Origin: Streptomyces sp. R41
GTDB lineage: Bacteria; Actinomycetota; Actinomycetes; Streptomycetales; Streptomycetaceae
Reading direction: 5' to 3'
DNA length: 64,000 bases
Assembly (NCBI RefSeq): GCF_041053055.1
Contig: NZ_CP163443.1
Span: forward strand, 3,782,001-3,846,000
Notes under the pieces: generated by a model
The model's database searches: none
What the model was told of the DNA's origin: nothing
What the model saw: the letters and a program-made list of their open reading frames with translations, nothing else
Program-made: the position numbers and the translations under genes
In this document: piece after piece, positions 41,986 to 52,481 of the stretch
Layout of the letters: every line of letters starts with the position of its first letter
How positions within the stretch are numbered: the stretch's first letter is position 1

Positions 41986-43767
41986 TCAGCCCTTCTGCAG
42001 AACCAGCTCCGTGTTGCGGTCCCGCGAGGTTCCGGAGAGGTCCGTGCGGGCGCCGGGGGAGTTGAAGGAGAGCTCGCGGTACAGGGCCGCCAGGCCGGTC
42101 TGGGTGAGGTCGGAGAAGTCCGTCGTGTGCGGGGCCGAGGACTCGATGAGGGTGGTGAAGAGGGAGAGCGTGCCGTCCTTGTTGTCCACCAGCTCGATCA
42201 CTCGGGCGAGTTGGGGGAAGTCGACGTGCGAGGCGGTGCAGATCTCCCAGAAGGAGCGGTTGTCGGGGGCGGCGTGCGGGATGATCTCGTTCTTGTGGGT
42301 GTGGCCGTTCACCCAGGCCAGCACATTGCTGAAGCTGGCGAGGAGGGCGATGACCTCGTCGCCGCCGTGGCGCTTCTCCGCCGGGTGGGCGGGGTCGGCG
42401 TGGCGGTTGCGCATCGTCTTGCTGGTGTGGTGGCTGAAGACGATCACGTACGAGTCCTTGTTCTCGCGCAGCGTCTTCTCCAGCCAGCGGAGCTGGGCCG
42501 TGCCGATGGAGCCCTCGTAGTGGCCACCGGGGTCGGTGGTGTCGAGGCTGACGCCGATGACGTCCTCGGCGATGCGGAACGTGTAGTACTGGGTGCCCGC
42601 GGCGAGGTTCGCGGAGGAGTATCCGTGGCCGATCGGACCCGGGCCGGTGTACGTGGGGTCGAGGTGTGCCCGGATGTACTCGGCGGGCGTGAACGGGGCC
42701 CGGTTCTCGTCGGGCGTGACCGAGCGCATCTGCCGGGCGTGCGCCTTGAGCAGGTCCCGGAACTCCGTGCCCTTCGGGCTGCTGCCGTCCTTGATGCTCT
42801 TCGCCAGCGCGGTGCACTCCGCCGCGGGCAGCGACATCAACTTCTTGCCGCCGACGGCGAAGTCGGTGAGGTACGAGTCGCCGCGCGAGTTGTAGCAGCC
42901 GAGCGGGAGCGCGTCGTGGTTGCCGACGGTGGAGTACCAGGGCAGCTTGAGGCCGGGGCTCCGCAGCTCGCGGATCGCCGCCTCCAGGAAGCCCTCGATG
43001 CGCGGGAAGCCGAGCTGCTTGTCGGCGTCGCGCAGGGCCGCGTCGGGCTGCCAGTAGGTCTTGAGGCCGCTGGCCTGGACGCCTTCGTAGTGGCGCGGGT
43101 CTCCGCTGTTGGGGCTGATGCGGCCGCCGCTCATGACCTTCAGGAACCACTCCAGCTCTGTCTTGGAGTTGTTGTCCGTGTTGTCCCCGGTGGTCATGAC
43201 GAAGTGCAGCGGTGAGCCGGTGACGGGCGCTCCCCGCAGCGAGTTGACCCGCTCGACGAGTGAGACGGCGCCCGCGACGGTCAGGGTCTCCTGCGGACGC
43301 CAGGCGCTCTTGTTCTGGGCGCGCAGGTACTCCAGGCGCAGCGGGTGCTGGGCGTCGATCAGGTGCAGATCGGTGAGCTGCACGAACGCGGCGAGCGCGG
43401 TGCGCCGCTCGGCCCGGCCGGATTTGGCCGAGGCGAGCTCGCTGCGTACGACGCGCTTCCAGCCGGCGCCGCCGCCGAGCCGCCGGTATCCGGTGGAGCC
43501 GGAGCGCGGGGTGGCGACGCTGCTCAGAGTGGTGCCGCGCGTGTAGGGAGCCAGCCTGGCGGGGGCCACCCCGCTGGACTGGGCCCTGGAGTGCGCGAGC
43601 GAGTCGGCGACGGGTGCCTGGCCGGCGTGGCTGGTCGCGGCATGCGCGTCCGAGCCGGGCCGCAGGGCCAGACCGATCCCCGCGGAGAGGGACACCGCCC
43701 CGGTGGCGGCGAGAAGCGTACGGCGGTTCATGGCAGCGGCAGTGGCGACAGAGCGTATGCGCGACAT
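41986..43767 (-). CDS. Tat-exported metallophosphoesterase (TIGR03767-like)
   Basis: 593 residues. ATG 43767 is chosen for GGGGAGA 8 bp upstream. The signal NRRTLLAATGAVSLSAGIGL is twin-arginine. Metal-site motifs of the calcineurin-like fold appear as FVQLTDLHLIDAQHP, TGDNTDN, YSTVGNHDALPLG, VIVFSHHTSK and VNGHTHKNEI. The unusual length (about 590) and interdomain inserts fit the TIGR03767 actinobacterial family. Acts outside the membrane on an unknown phosphoester. Confidence 0.9.
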   Translation of the reverse strand: MSRIRSVATAAAMNRRTLLAATGAVSLSAGIGLALRPGSDAHAATSHAGQAPVADSLAHSRAQSSGVAPARLAPYTRGTTLSSVATPRSGSTGYRRLGGGAGWKRVVRSELASAKSGRAERRTALAAFVQLTDLHLIDAQHPLRLEYLRAQNKSAWRPQETLTVAGAVSLVERVNSLRGAPVTGSPLHFVMTTGDNTDNNSKTELEWFLKVMSGGRISPNSGDPRHYEGVQASGLKTYWQPDAALRDADKQLGFPRIEGFLEAAIRELRSPGLKLPWYSTVGNHDALPLGCYNSRGDSYLTDFAVGGKKLMSLPAAECTALAKSIKDGSSPKGTEFRDLLKAHARQMRSVTPDENRAPFTPAEYIRAHLDPTYTGPGPIGHGYSSANLAAGTQYYTFRIAEDVIGVSLDTTDPGGHYEGSIGTAQLRWLEKTLRENKDSYVIVFSHHTSKTMRNRHADPAHPAEKRHGGDEVIALLASFSNVLAWVNGHTHKNEIIPHAAPDNRSFWEICTASHVDFPQLARVIELVDNKDGTLSLFTTLIESSAPHTTDFSDLTQTGLAALYRELSFNSPGARTDLSGTSRDRNTELVLQKG

Positions 43768-43998
43768 GGCGCGGTCTCCCCGAGTGCGAACGCGTCGGCA
43801 GTGGTCGCGGGGCGCTCGACTCGCGAACTCCCCGCTCACACTGGATCGTTGGCACCGGGGATGACCTGCACGTTAACTGGGCAGCAACGGGCAGCGCCGA
43901 TCACCGTACGTGGATCTTGGAACACCCTGCGCGTCCATGACACCTCTCCGAACGGCCGGGAGACGGTCACTCCGTGTTCATTTTCCGGGGTAGTGGAC

Positions 43999-44886
43999 CT
44001 ATTCCCCGGCGCTCGCCGACGGGTTGGCCGGCGAGTACTCGGGCGCCGACCAGCGCAGCGGACTGGCCGCGGGTGTCTCCACGACCTCCGTGAGGGTGAA
44101 GCGGACGGTTCGCTCCCCGTCCTTGCTGAACTCCGTGCGCGCCGTGCCCGTGAGCTGGAGCGCCGCCCCGGACTCCCAGTCCAGGAAGAGCAGCCCGGCC
44201 CGTGGGTCGACCGCCAGGTTGCCGAGGGTCAGGAACATGGAGTTCCCGGGGTAGTCGCGCCACCGAAGCTCACAGGGCGAGTCGACTCGTACGAATCCGG
44301 GGTTGCCGCCCCGATGGCTCACGTCGGCCCCGTGCGCGTGGACCGTAGCGAGGAAGAAGGTGTCGGCGGCCTCGATGAAATCCGCCTGGACGGAGGAGAG
44401 TCCGGCGCCGCGCCGTGGCACGCCGGGCGCACGGTCGACCGTCTCGTACGACTCCCTCTTCTGCAGGTACTTCGGGCAGTTGGAGAAGATCTGGTCGGCC
44501 TCGACCGCGAACCCGCGGGGCGTCGGGCGGGCCCGTCCGTTGAGGCGCATACGGCGGCGGGTGCGCGGGTCGAGCGCGATCGTGGCGACGGGGGTGCCCG
44601 CCGTGGAGAGCGCCGGCGTGAGCGGGTCGCCGGGCCCGACCCCGGCCGCGACCGAGATCTGGCGCGGCCCCGTGGCCCGTACGAAACCGGGCGCCCCGGT
44701 GAGCGGCGAGGCCCACACCGCGCCGCTCTCCGGGTCCGCTGCGCCGAGGATCAGCATCGGCTGCAGTTCGAGGAAGGCGGCGGCCACCGGGCGGATGCCC
44801 TGTCCGATGGCCTGCCCCACATGATCGGCGAGGTCGCGGACGCCGACCCGGTCCTGCACGGCGCGCGAGCCGGAGTGGTAGGTCAT
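43999..44886 (-). CDS. Pyridoxamine-5'-phosphate-oxidase-like flavin protein
   Basis: 295 residues with two split-barrel halves. Motifs include QPMLILGAADPESGAVWASP, PTPRGFAVEADQIFSNCPKY and SVQADFIEAADTFFLATVHA. This CPKYLQ-type architecture is common in Streptomyces PNPOx-family proteins, some fused to oxidoreductases; flavin or heme binding is likely. Lies 29 bp downstream of the VOC gene in the same operon. Catalytic role unknown. Confidence 0.85.
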   Translation of the reverse strand: MTYHSGSRAVQDRVGVRDLADHVGQAIGQGIRPVAAAFLELQPMLILGAADPESGAVWASPLTGAPGFVRATGPRQISVAAGVGPGDPLTPALSTAGTPVATIALDPRTRRRMRLNGRARPTPRGFAVEADQIFSNCPKYLQKRESYETVDRAPGVPRRGAGLSSVQADFIEAADTFFLATVHAHGADVSHRGGNPGFVRVDSPCELRWRDYPGNSMFLTLGNLAVDPRAGLLFLDWESGAALQLTGTARTEFSKDGERTVRFTLTEVVETPAASPLRWSAPEYSPANPSASAGE

Positions 44887-44915
44887 GACAGCCCCTTGAG
44901 AGTCGTACCCGTCCC

Positions 44916-45359
44916 CTAGAAGAAACCGCAGGTCGGCGCCGACTCCGAAGGCGCCGGTGCCTCCTCGGCGCCGCTCGGCGTGTAGATCTCCAGGCGGGTG
45001 CCGTCGGGGTCGTGGAAGAAGATGCCGCCGGAGGCCGCGCCCTCGCGGTGGGTGACCACACCCTCGTACGCGAAGTCGACACCGTAGGCGCGCAGGGCCG
45101 TCTCATACTCCCTGACCTGGTCGACCGAGTCGACTTCGAGCGCGAGGTGGTGCAGGCCGGCGCGCCCGTTGTCGTACGCCCCCTGCGCCTGCTGCCAGAG
45201 GGTGAGCACAGGGCTGCCGCCCTCCCCCAGGAATGCGTACCGCCGCTCCTCCTCCTTGCCCTCGCCGATCACCCCGAAGCCGAGGACGTCCCGGTAGAAG
45301 GCGAGCGAGCGGTCGAGGTCCGTGACGTTCAGGCCGATGTGGCCGGTGCGCGGTGCCAT
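44916..45359 (-). CDS. VOC/glyoxalase-family protein
   Basis: 147 residues. Starts TGHIGLNVTDLDRSLAFYRD and contains LHHLALEVDSVDQVREYE and FFHDPDGTRLEIYTP, giving two beta-alpha-beta-beta-beta modules with metal-binding His and Glu positions. Could be a glyoxalase, dioxygenase or resistance protein. ATG 45359 has GAGGGGAC. Divergent from the CGNR regulator; both share the palindromes at 45395-45463. Confidence 0.87.
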   Translation of the reverse strand: MAPRTGHIGLNVTDLDRSLAFYRDVLGFGVIGEGKEEERRYAFLGEGGSPVLTLWQQAQGAYDNGRAGLHHLALEVDSVDQVREYETALRAYGVDFAYEGVVTHREGAASGGIFFHDPDGTRLEIYTPSGAEEAPAPSESAPTCGFF

Positions 45360-45394
45360 GACAGTCCCCTCTATTGGTGGCGCCCCCAGCAGGG

Positions 45395-45463
45395 CTAACC
45401 GTCGTAGTCGAGGTTAAAGGTTAGAATCGATACATGCAACCGGTCACGTAGTCTTGACCGGTT
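45395..45463. promoter_or_regulatory. Divergent operator region with two inverted repeats
   Basis: A 9-bp perfect dyad AACCGGTCA-N8-TGACCGGTT (45438-45446 with 45455-45463) lies just before the CGNR start. A second dyad CTAACC-N18-GGTTAG (45395-45400 with 45419-45424) lies nearer the VOC gene. Probably bound by the CGNR protein to control both directions. Confidence 0.55.
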
Positions 45464-45484
45464 AGCCATGAAGGGAGCCCCGCC

Positions 45485-46021
45485 ATGCCCGCCGCCACCG
45501 ACCCGCGTCCACTCACCGGTGAGCCGCTCGCGCTCGACCTGCTCAACACCCGCTGGATGCATGAAGGGGCCGTGCGGGACCTGCTCACGGACACCGAAGG
45601 GCTCGCGGTGTGGCTGGCCGCGAACGAACTGGACCCTGTCGCCGACGAGGCGACCCTGCGGCACGTGCTCCAGGCCCGCGACGCCCTGCGCGCCGTGGTC
45701 GACGGATCCCTGGAGGAAGCGGCGGATCGCGTCGACGCCGTCCTCGCGCACGGGCGGACGCGCCCCACACTGAGCCCCCGAGGGCCGGGCGAGAGCGTCG
45801 AGTTCAAGGACACGGCCTGGGGTCCCGCCTGGCTCGCCGCGCGCAACTATCTGGAGCTGCTCGCCACCGCCCCCGACCGCATCCGCCACTGCGCCCACGA
45901 CTCGTGCATCCTGCACTTCTTCGACACCTCACGGAACGGCACCCGGCGCTGGTGCTCGATGGCGGGGTGCGGTAACCGGGCGAAGGCGTCCCGCCACTAC
46001 GCGCGTACGAAAGAGAGTTAA
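45485..46021 (+). CDS. CGNR zinc-finger (ABATE-domain) transcriptional regulator
   Basis: 178 residues. The N-terminal ABATE domain begins LTGEPLALDLLNTRW. The C-terminal zinc finger reads CAHDSCILHFFDTSRNGTRR and then WCSMAGCGNRAKASRHYAR, the CGNR signature. Members are thought to be stress-linked DNA-binding proteins. Divergent from the VOC/PNPOx operon, which it likely regulates (inference from the shared palindromes). Confidence 0.9.
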   Translation: MPAATDPRPLTGEPLALDLLNTRWMHEGAVRDLLTDTEGLAVWLAANELDPVADEATLRHVLQARDALRAVVDGSLEEAADRVDAVLAHGRTRPTLSPRGPGESVEFKDTAWGPAWLAARNYLELLATAPDRIRHCAHDSCILHFFDTSRNGTRRWCSMAGCGNRAKASRHYARTKES

Positions 46022-46265
46022 GTCGACAAAGAGGGATACCCCTACCGACCGACATCTCTCCCCATAGCGCACTATCACCGGCGTGACGCATGGCGGAATT
46101 ACGCCATGACTCCATCCCGCCTCGGTCAACTCTCCCCAAACAACTGCCCCTTAGGTAAAGCTGAGCGGTCATCCGGGTCCACATACCGGACTGACGCGAT
46201 CGCGTTCCGAAGGAACGTCGGGACCGGTCGCTCCACGCTCGTTCCTTTACCTACAAGGGATGCAG

Positions 46266-49200
46266 ATGACCTCCGACCCTCAGCGCGCTCCGATATCGGG
46301 CGCGAGACGCGTGGCCCGCATAGCCGTGGCCGCGGGCCTGGTGGCCGCGCTCTCCGCGGCCGGGCCGATACCCATGGCCTTCTCCGCGAACGCCGGCACG
46401 GACGCCCCCGCGGCCGACCCGGGCACCAAGTCCGCCGCCGCCAAGCTCGGATCGGCCGACGCCGACCTCCTCGCCGAGGCCAAGGCCGACGGCGACAAGA
46501 ACGTCACGATGATGATCGCCACCGCTCCCGGCCAGACCGAGCAGGTCGCCAAGGAGCTGGACGCGGTCAAGGGCGGCTCCGTGGGCCGCACCTACGACAA
46601 GCTCGGTTACGTCCGGGCGACCGTCCCCACCGGCAAGGCCGACTCGGCCATCGCCGCCGCCGCGAAGCTGTCCTCGGTGCACGGGATCGACCTGCGCCAG
46701 GAGATCGCGCTGGACGACCCGACGCCGAGCGCCGACACGGCCAAGGGCGCCAAGGAGCAGGCCACTTCGACGGCCACGTACTCCGGTCCGTCCAAGAGCA
46801 CCCCCGCCGAGAACCCGTACAACCCGTCCTTCGAGACGGGTGCCGTCGACTTCGTGAAGGACCACCCGAAGGCGGACGGCCGGGGCATCACCATCGGCAT
46901 CCTCGACTCCGGTGTCGACCTGGGCCACCCCGCGCTGCAGAAGACCACCACCGGCGAGCGCAAGATCGTCGACTGGGTCACCTCGACCGACCCGATCGTG
47001 GACGGCGACGCGACCTGGCGAGCGATGGTCACCGCGGTGTCCGGGCCCACCTTCACCTACAGCGGCAAGACGTGGACGGCGCCGGCGGGCTCGTACGAGA
47101 TCAGCACGTTCAAGGAGTCCGCGACCACGGGCGGCGACGCCAAGGGCGACGCGAACCGCGACGGGGACACCACCGACGCGTGGGGCGTCCTGTACGACGC
47201 CGCGGCGGGCACGGTCACCGTCGACCTGAACAACAACAACGACTTCACCGACGACAAGCCGATGAAGCCGTACAAGGACGGCTACCAGATCGGCTACTTC
47301 GGCACCGACAACCCCTCGACCGACGTCGTCGAGCGGCAGCCGTTCGTCGTGGAGATCCGCAAGGACGTCCCGATGGACCCGTACGGCGGCGACTGGGTCG
47401 GCAAGAAGGCCGACTTCGTCAACATCGGCGTCATCGAGTCCGAGCACGGCACTCACGTCGCGGGCATCACCTCCGCGAACGGCCTGTTCGGCGGCAGGAT
47501 GAACGGCGCGGCCCCCGGCGCGAAGATCGTCTCCTCGCGGGCCTGCACCTGGACCGGCGGCTGCACCAACGTCGCGCTCACCGAGGGCATGATCGACCTC
47601 GTGACCAAGCGCGGCGTGGACATCGTCAACATGTCCATCGGCGGTCTGCCCGCGCTCAACGACGGCAACAACGCGCGCGCCGAGCTCTACACGCGTCTCA
47701 TCGACACCTACGGCGTCCAGCTGGTGATCTCCGCGGGCAACTCGGGCCCCGGCGCCAACACCATCGGTGACCCGGGCCTCGCCGACAAGGTCATCTCGGT
47801 CGGCGCGACCATCTCCAAGGAGACCTGGGCCGCCAACTACGGCTCACAGGTGGAGAAGAGTTACGCGATGCTGCCCTTCTCCTCGCGCGGCCCGCGCGAG
47901 GACGGCGGCTTCACGCCGACGCTGAGCGCCCCCGGCGCCTCCATCAACTCCACGCAGACCTGGCTGCCGGGCTCCCCGGTCGCCGAGGCGGGCTACTCGC
48001 TGCCGGCCGGTTACTCGATGCTGCAGGGTACGTCGATGGCGTCGCCGCAGGCCGCGGGCGCCTCCGCGCTGCTGCTGAGCGCCGCCAAGCAGAAGGGCAT
48101 CGAGCTGAAGCCCGCCACCCTGCGCACGGCGCTGACCTCGACCGCCGATCACATCTCGGGTGTTCAGGCGTACGCGGAGGGTGCGGGCCTCATCAACATC
48201 GGGGACGCCTGGGACGCCATCAAGGACGGCGCCACCGCCCACGACTACACCGTCAAGGCGCCGGTCGACACCGCGATCGACTACGCGCTGAAGACGCCGG
48301 GCTTCGGCACGGGCCTGTACGACCGCGAGGGCGGGCTCAAGGCCGGTGACAAGAAGACGTACGACATCACCATCACGCGTACGTCCGGCGCCGACCGGGC
48401 GATCCGCCACGAGCTGTACTTCGAGAACAACGCCGCCGGCACCTTCAGGATCGTCGGCTCCGACGAGGTCAAGCTCCCGCTGAACCAGCCGGTGACCGTC
48501 AAGGTCCAGGCCGCCCCGAAGTCGGCCGGTCTGAAGAGCGCGATCCTCGAGGTCGACGACCCGAGGACCGAGGGCATCGACAAGCAGATCCTGTCGACCG
48601 TCGTCGTCTCCGCCCCGGTCAAGTACACCTACTCCGCGTCGAGTTCGGTGCAGCGCAACAGCACGCAGTCGTACTTCCTGACCGTCCCCGAGGGCGCCAA
48701 GTCCCTCGAGGTCGCGATGAGCGGGCTGAAGGACAAGAGCCAGACGCGGTTCATCTCGATCCACCCGTACGGCGTTCCGGTCGACAACACCGGCACCCCG
48801 TACTGCTACAACAACTACCTCGACGGCAACGGCTGCAAGCCCGACGTGCGTTCGTACGCGGACCCGCAGGCCGGCGTCTGGGAGATCGAGGTCGAGTCGC
48901 GCCGTACGTCGCCGCTGCTCGACAACCCGTACAAGCTGGACGTCGCCGTGCTCGGCGCGGCCTTCGACCCGGCGGTCGTGACCGTCCCCGAGGCCAAGGT
49001 CGGCACCCCGGCCACCGCCTCCTGGAAGGTGACGAACAACTACGCCGCGCTCGACGGCACCCTGAAGGGCGGCCCGCTCGGCTCCTCGCTGACCGCGCGG
49101 CCGACCATCGCGGAAGGCGCGACGCAGACCACCACGGTCGAGGTGCCCGCGGGCGCCACGTCCCTCGACGTCGCCATCGGCAATGTCTCCGACACGGCCG

Positions 49201-49583
49201 CCGACCTCGACCTGACGGTGAAGAACGCCGCCGGGACCGTCGTCGGCTCGTCCGCGGACGGCGACTCCGAGGAGGCGGTCTCCGTCGCGAACCCGGCCGC
49301 CGGGAAGTACACCATCGAGGTCGCGGGCTACTCGGTCCCGTCGGGCTCGACCGCGTACGACTACCAGGACGTGTTCTTCTCGTCCGCGCTCGGCACGGTC
49401 ACGGTCGACACGTCCACGCCGGTGAAGCTCGGCACGGGCGACTCGGCGACGGTGTCCGGCTCGGTCACCGCCGCGGCCGCGGCGCCCGCCGGACGCGAGT
49501 TCTTCGGCCAGGTCCAGCTGGTGAACGCGCGCGGCACGGTCGCGGGCATCGGCAGCGTGAAGATCGAGAAGGTCACACCGTAA
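46266..49583 (+). CDS. Large secreted subtilisin-family (S8) protease
   Basis: 1105 residues. Signal peptide to about residue 40, then a propeptide. Catalytic triad: Asp214 (GILDSGVDLGHP), His394 (ESEHGTHVAGI) and Ser590 (QGTSMASPQAA), with oxyanion Asn in ISAGNSGPG. Asp and His are 180 residues apart instead of about 35, an insert of roughly 140 residues containing repetitive DGDTTDAWG-like acidic stretches, reminiscent of tripeptidyl-peptidase II-type subtilases. The C-terminal 500 residues are beta-sandwich domains of prepeptidase type. ATG 46266 fits AAGGGA at 5 bp; ATG 46260 is possible. Ends at the terminator at 49606. Confidence 0.92.
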   Translation: MTSDPQRAPISGARRVARIAVAAGLVAALSAAGPIPMAFSANAGTDAPAADPGTKSAAAKLGSADADLLAEAKADGDKNVTMMIATAPGQTEQVAKELDAVKGGSVGRTYDKLGYVRATVPTGKADSAIAAAAKLSSVHGIDLRQEIALDDPTPSADTAKGAKEQATSTATYSGPSKSTPAENPYNPSFETGAVDFVKDHPKADGRGITIGILDSGVDLGHPALQKTTTGERKIVDWVTSTDPIVDGDATWRAMVTAVSGPTFTYSGKTWTAPAGSYEISTFKESATTGGDAKGDANRDGDTTDAWGVLYDAAAGTVTVDLNNNNDFTDDKPMKPYKDGYQIGYFGTDNPSTDVVERQPFVVEIRKDVPMDPYGGDWVGKKADFVNIGVIESEHGTHVAGITSANGLFGGRMNGAAPGAKIVSSRACTWTGGCTNVALTEGMIDLVTKRGVDIVNMSIGGLPALNDGNNARAELYTRLIDTYGVQLVISAGNSGPGANTIGDPGLADKVISVGATISKETWAANYGSQVEKSYAMLPFSSRGPREDGGFTPTLSAPGASINSTQTWLPGSPVAEAGYSLPAGYSMLQGTSMASPQAAGASALLLSAAKQKGIELKPATLRTALTSTADHISGVQAYAEGAGLINIGDAWDAIKDGATAHDYTVKAPVDTAIDYALKTPGFGTGLYDREGGLKAGDKKTYDITITRTSGADRAIRHELYFENNAAGTFRIVGSDEVKLPLNQPVTVKVQAAPKSAGLKSAILEVDDPRTEGIDKQILSTVVVSAPVKYTYSASSSVQRNSTQSYFLTVPEGAKSLEVAMSGLKDKSQTRFISIHPYGVPVDNTGTPYCYNNYLDGNGCKPDVRSYADPQAGVWEIEVESRRTSPLLDNPYKLDVAVLGAAFDPAVVTVPEAKVGTPATASWKVTNNYAALDGTLKGGPLGSSLTARPTIAEGATQTTTVEVPAGATSLDVAIGNVSDTAADLDLTVKNAAGTVVGSSADGDSEEAVSVANPAAGKYTIEVAGYSVPSGSTAYDYQDVFFSSALGTVTVDTSTPVKLGTGDSATVSGSVTAAAAAPAGREFFGQVQLVNARGTVAGIGSVKIEKVTP

Positions 49584-49605
49584 CTTCGTAACTTCTACGG
49601 CTGTG

Positions 49606-49645
49606 GGGCGGGCGTCCGGGAACGGGCGCCCGCCCTCTCTTTCTT
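49606..49645 (+). terminator. Terminator of the S8 protease gene
   Basis: 9-bp stem GGGCGGGCG / CGCCCGCCC (49606-49614 with 49627-49635) followed by TCTCTTTCTT. Confidence 0.7.
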
Positions 49646-49663
49646 CACATGTCAGGCCTTTTC

Positions 49664-50407
49664 TCATTCACATGCGAGGCCTTGGGACTGGGGCAACGCC
49701 TTGAGGATCCAGGCCCGCTCGCGGGCGATGTCCTTCTCCTTCGTGGTCCAGATGTCGGGCGACGCCGAGTTGCGTGGGATGCCGACCAGGACGTGATCAT
49801 CCTTGTGCAGCCGCGGGTCGACGTCCTGGTCCATCACGAAGGTGACCTGGTCCTTCCCCTTGACCGGCTTGTAGTAGCGGTCCACGTCTAGGGTGATCCG
49901 GTCCTGCGCCGTACCGGGGACCGGCTCGACCTCGGTGACCGTGCCCTCGACGATGAGCCGGGAACAGGCGATGTAGCCGGGGGTGCTGAGCGAGGAGTCC
50001 CCGCCCTTGTTGTCTGCGCTGTCCGCCTTGGACGACGATGCGGTGTCGTTCCCCCCACCCATCCCGCCCTGCGCGATGAGCCAGCCCATGCCGACGACCA
50101 TCGTGGCCACGGCTGCCGCGGCGAGGGTTCCCACCGCGAGGGCTAGGGGACGGCGGCCACGGTTCCTGGGGGCCCGTTCCGGACGGCGGGTGCGCTTCCT
50201 GGTGGTCCCTCGCGGGACCGGCTTCGTCTCTTCCCCGCGGTCCGCCAACGCGTTCCCGATGGCCTCCAGCTGCTCGCGCAGCAGCGCCACGTCCGCCACC
50301 GCGGCGCGGTGTTCCGCCATGAACTCGGCGTCGTCGTGGGCGCCTGCGGGCAGGGGCTCGTCCGTGATCGCGGTCAGCAGCGCGTCGACACCCTCGTACT
50401 CGGCCAC
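49664..50407 (-). CDS. Single-pass membrane protein, probable anti-sigma partner
   Basis: 247 residues. The cytoplasmic N-terminal 95 residues include DVALLREQLEAIGNALADRG and a basic stretch TRKRTRRPERAPRNRGRRPL. One transmembrane helix (ALAVGTLAAAAVATMVVGMG) precedes a 130-residue extracytoplasmic domain (YIACSRLIVEGTVTEVEPVP to the end). It starts with GTG 2 bp after the stop of the ECF sigma gene, a layout typical of sigma/anti-sigma pairs. No zinc anti-sigma (HxxxCxxC) motif is seen, so the role is inferred from position. Confidence 0.75.
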   Translation of the reverse strand: MAEYEGVDALLTAITDEPLPAGAHDDAEFMAEHRAAVADVALLREQLEAIGNALADRGEETKPVPRGTTRKRTRRPERAPRNRGRRPLALAVGTLAAAAVATMVVGMGWLIAQGGMGGGNDTASSSKADSADNKGGDSSLSTPGYIACSRLIVEGTVTEVEPVPGTAQDRITLDVDRYYKPVKGKDQVTFVMDQDVDPRLHKDDHVLVGIPRNSASPDIWTTKEKDIARERAWILKALPQSQGLACE

Positions 50408-50408
50408 G

Positions 50409-50936
50409 TCACACCACCTCGTCCTCGTGCAGGCGGGCGCGCAGGGCGCGGACCGCTGTGTGCAGCCTGCTCTTGACCGTGCCCTCCGGGATGCCGAGCT
50501 CCTCGGCTATCCCGCGCACGGAAAGATCGGCGTAGAAGCGCAGGACGAGGACCTGGCGCTGGGTATCGGGCAGTTCGTCCAGGCCCTGCGCGACGGCGAG
50601 CGAGAGCACGCTGGAGTCCTCGTCGGCGGGGTGCTCCAGCTGCCGCAGCGAGGCCAGGCGTTCGCCCAGCCGCTCCTGGCGGCGCTTGGCCCGGTGCCAG
50701 TCCATCGCCAGGTTCGAGGCGACGACCGCCGCCCACGCGGACACATCTCGCGGCGCCTCGTCCCCCTTCGCCGCGCGCTCCAGCAACCGCAGGCGGACCT
50801 GCTGCACCCCGTCCGGCAGGTCCGTCTGCGGTACGCCGCCGAGCGCGAGCACCGCCCGCACCCGGCGTTCCTGGGCCGCGTCCAGGGGGTCGTCCACCCC
50901 CTGGGCGCGGCGGGCCTTTCTGCGCAGCACAGCCAC
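50409..50936 (-). CDS. ECF-type RNA polymerase sigma factor
   Basis: 175 residues. Region 2 runs from AWAAVVASNLAMDWHRAKRR, and region 4 contains LDELPDTQRQVLVLRFYADL and IAEELGIPEGTVKSRLHTAV. GTG 50936 or GTG 50930 both have GGAGGGG upstream. Its membrane partner follows immediately. Divergent from asd. Target promoters are unknown. Confidence 0.9.
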   Translation of the reverse strand: MAVLRRKARRAQGVDDPLDAAQERRVRAVLALGGVPQTDLPDGVQQVRLRLLERAAKGDEAPRDVSAWAAVVASNLAMDWHRAKRRQERLGERLASLRQLEHPADEDSSVLSLAVAQGLDELPDTQRQVLVLRFYADLSVRGIAEELGIPEGTVKSRLHTAVRALRARLHEDEVV

Positions 50937-52277
<1,341 letters not shown>

Positions 52278-52301
52278 CGCCGCCGGGGGCTGAGCCGAGG
52301 G

Positions 52302-52474
52302 TTTCTTCGCCCCCTCCGCCCCTGCCCGTCCCGACCTGGGGCTCCGCCCCAGACCCCGTTCGCGCAGTTCCCCGCGCCCCTGAAAAGGGGCGCGGGGAAC
52401 TGCGCGATCTTTTATCGGGGGTCTGGGGGCGGCAGCCCCCAGGGACGGGACGGGAAGGGGCGGAGGGGGCGAAA
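52302..52474. repeat. GC-rich fold-back intergenic element, copy C
   Basis: Same modular order as copy B: outer arms around CGCCCCCTCCGCCCCTGCCC and its complement (last A-rich bases at 52471-52474), middle hairpins, and the 20-bp core inverted repeat (52362-52381 with 52386-52405, loop GAAA). Located between the convergent ends of asd and the DUF1203 gene, where it could terminate both. Confidence 0.9.
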
Positions 52475-52481
52475 ACACTAC

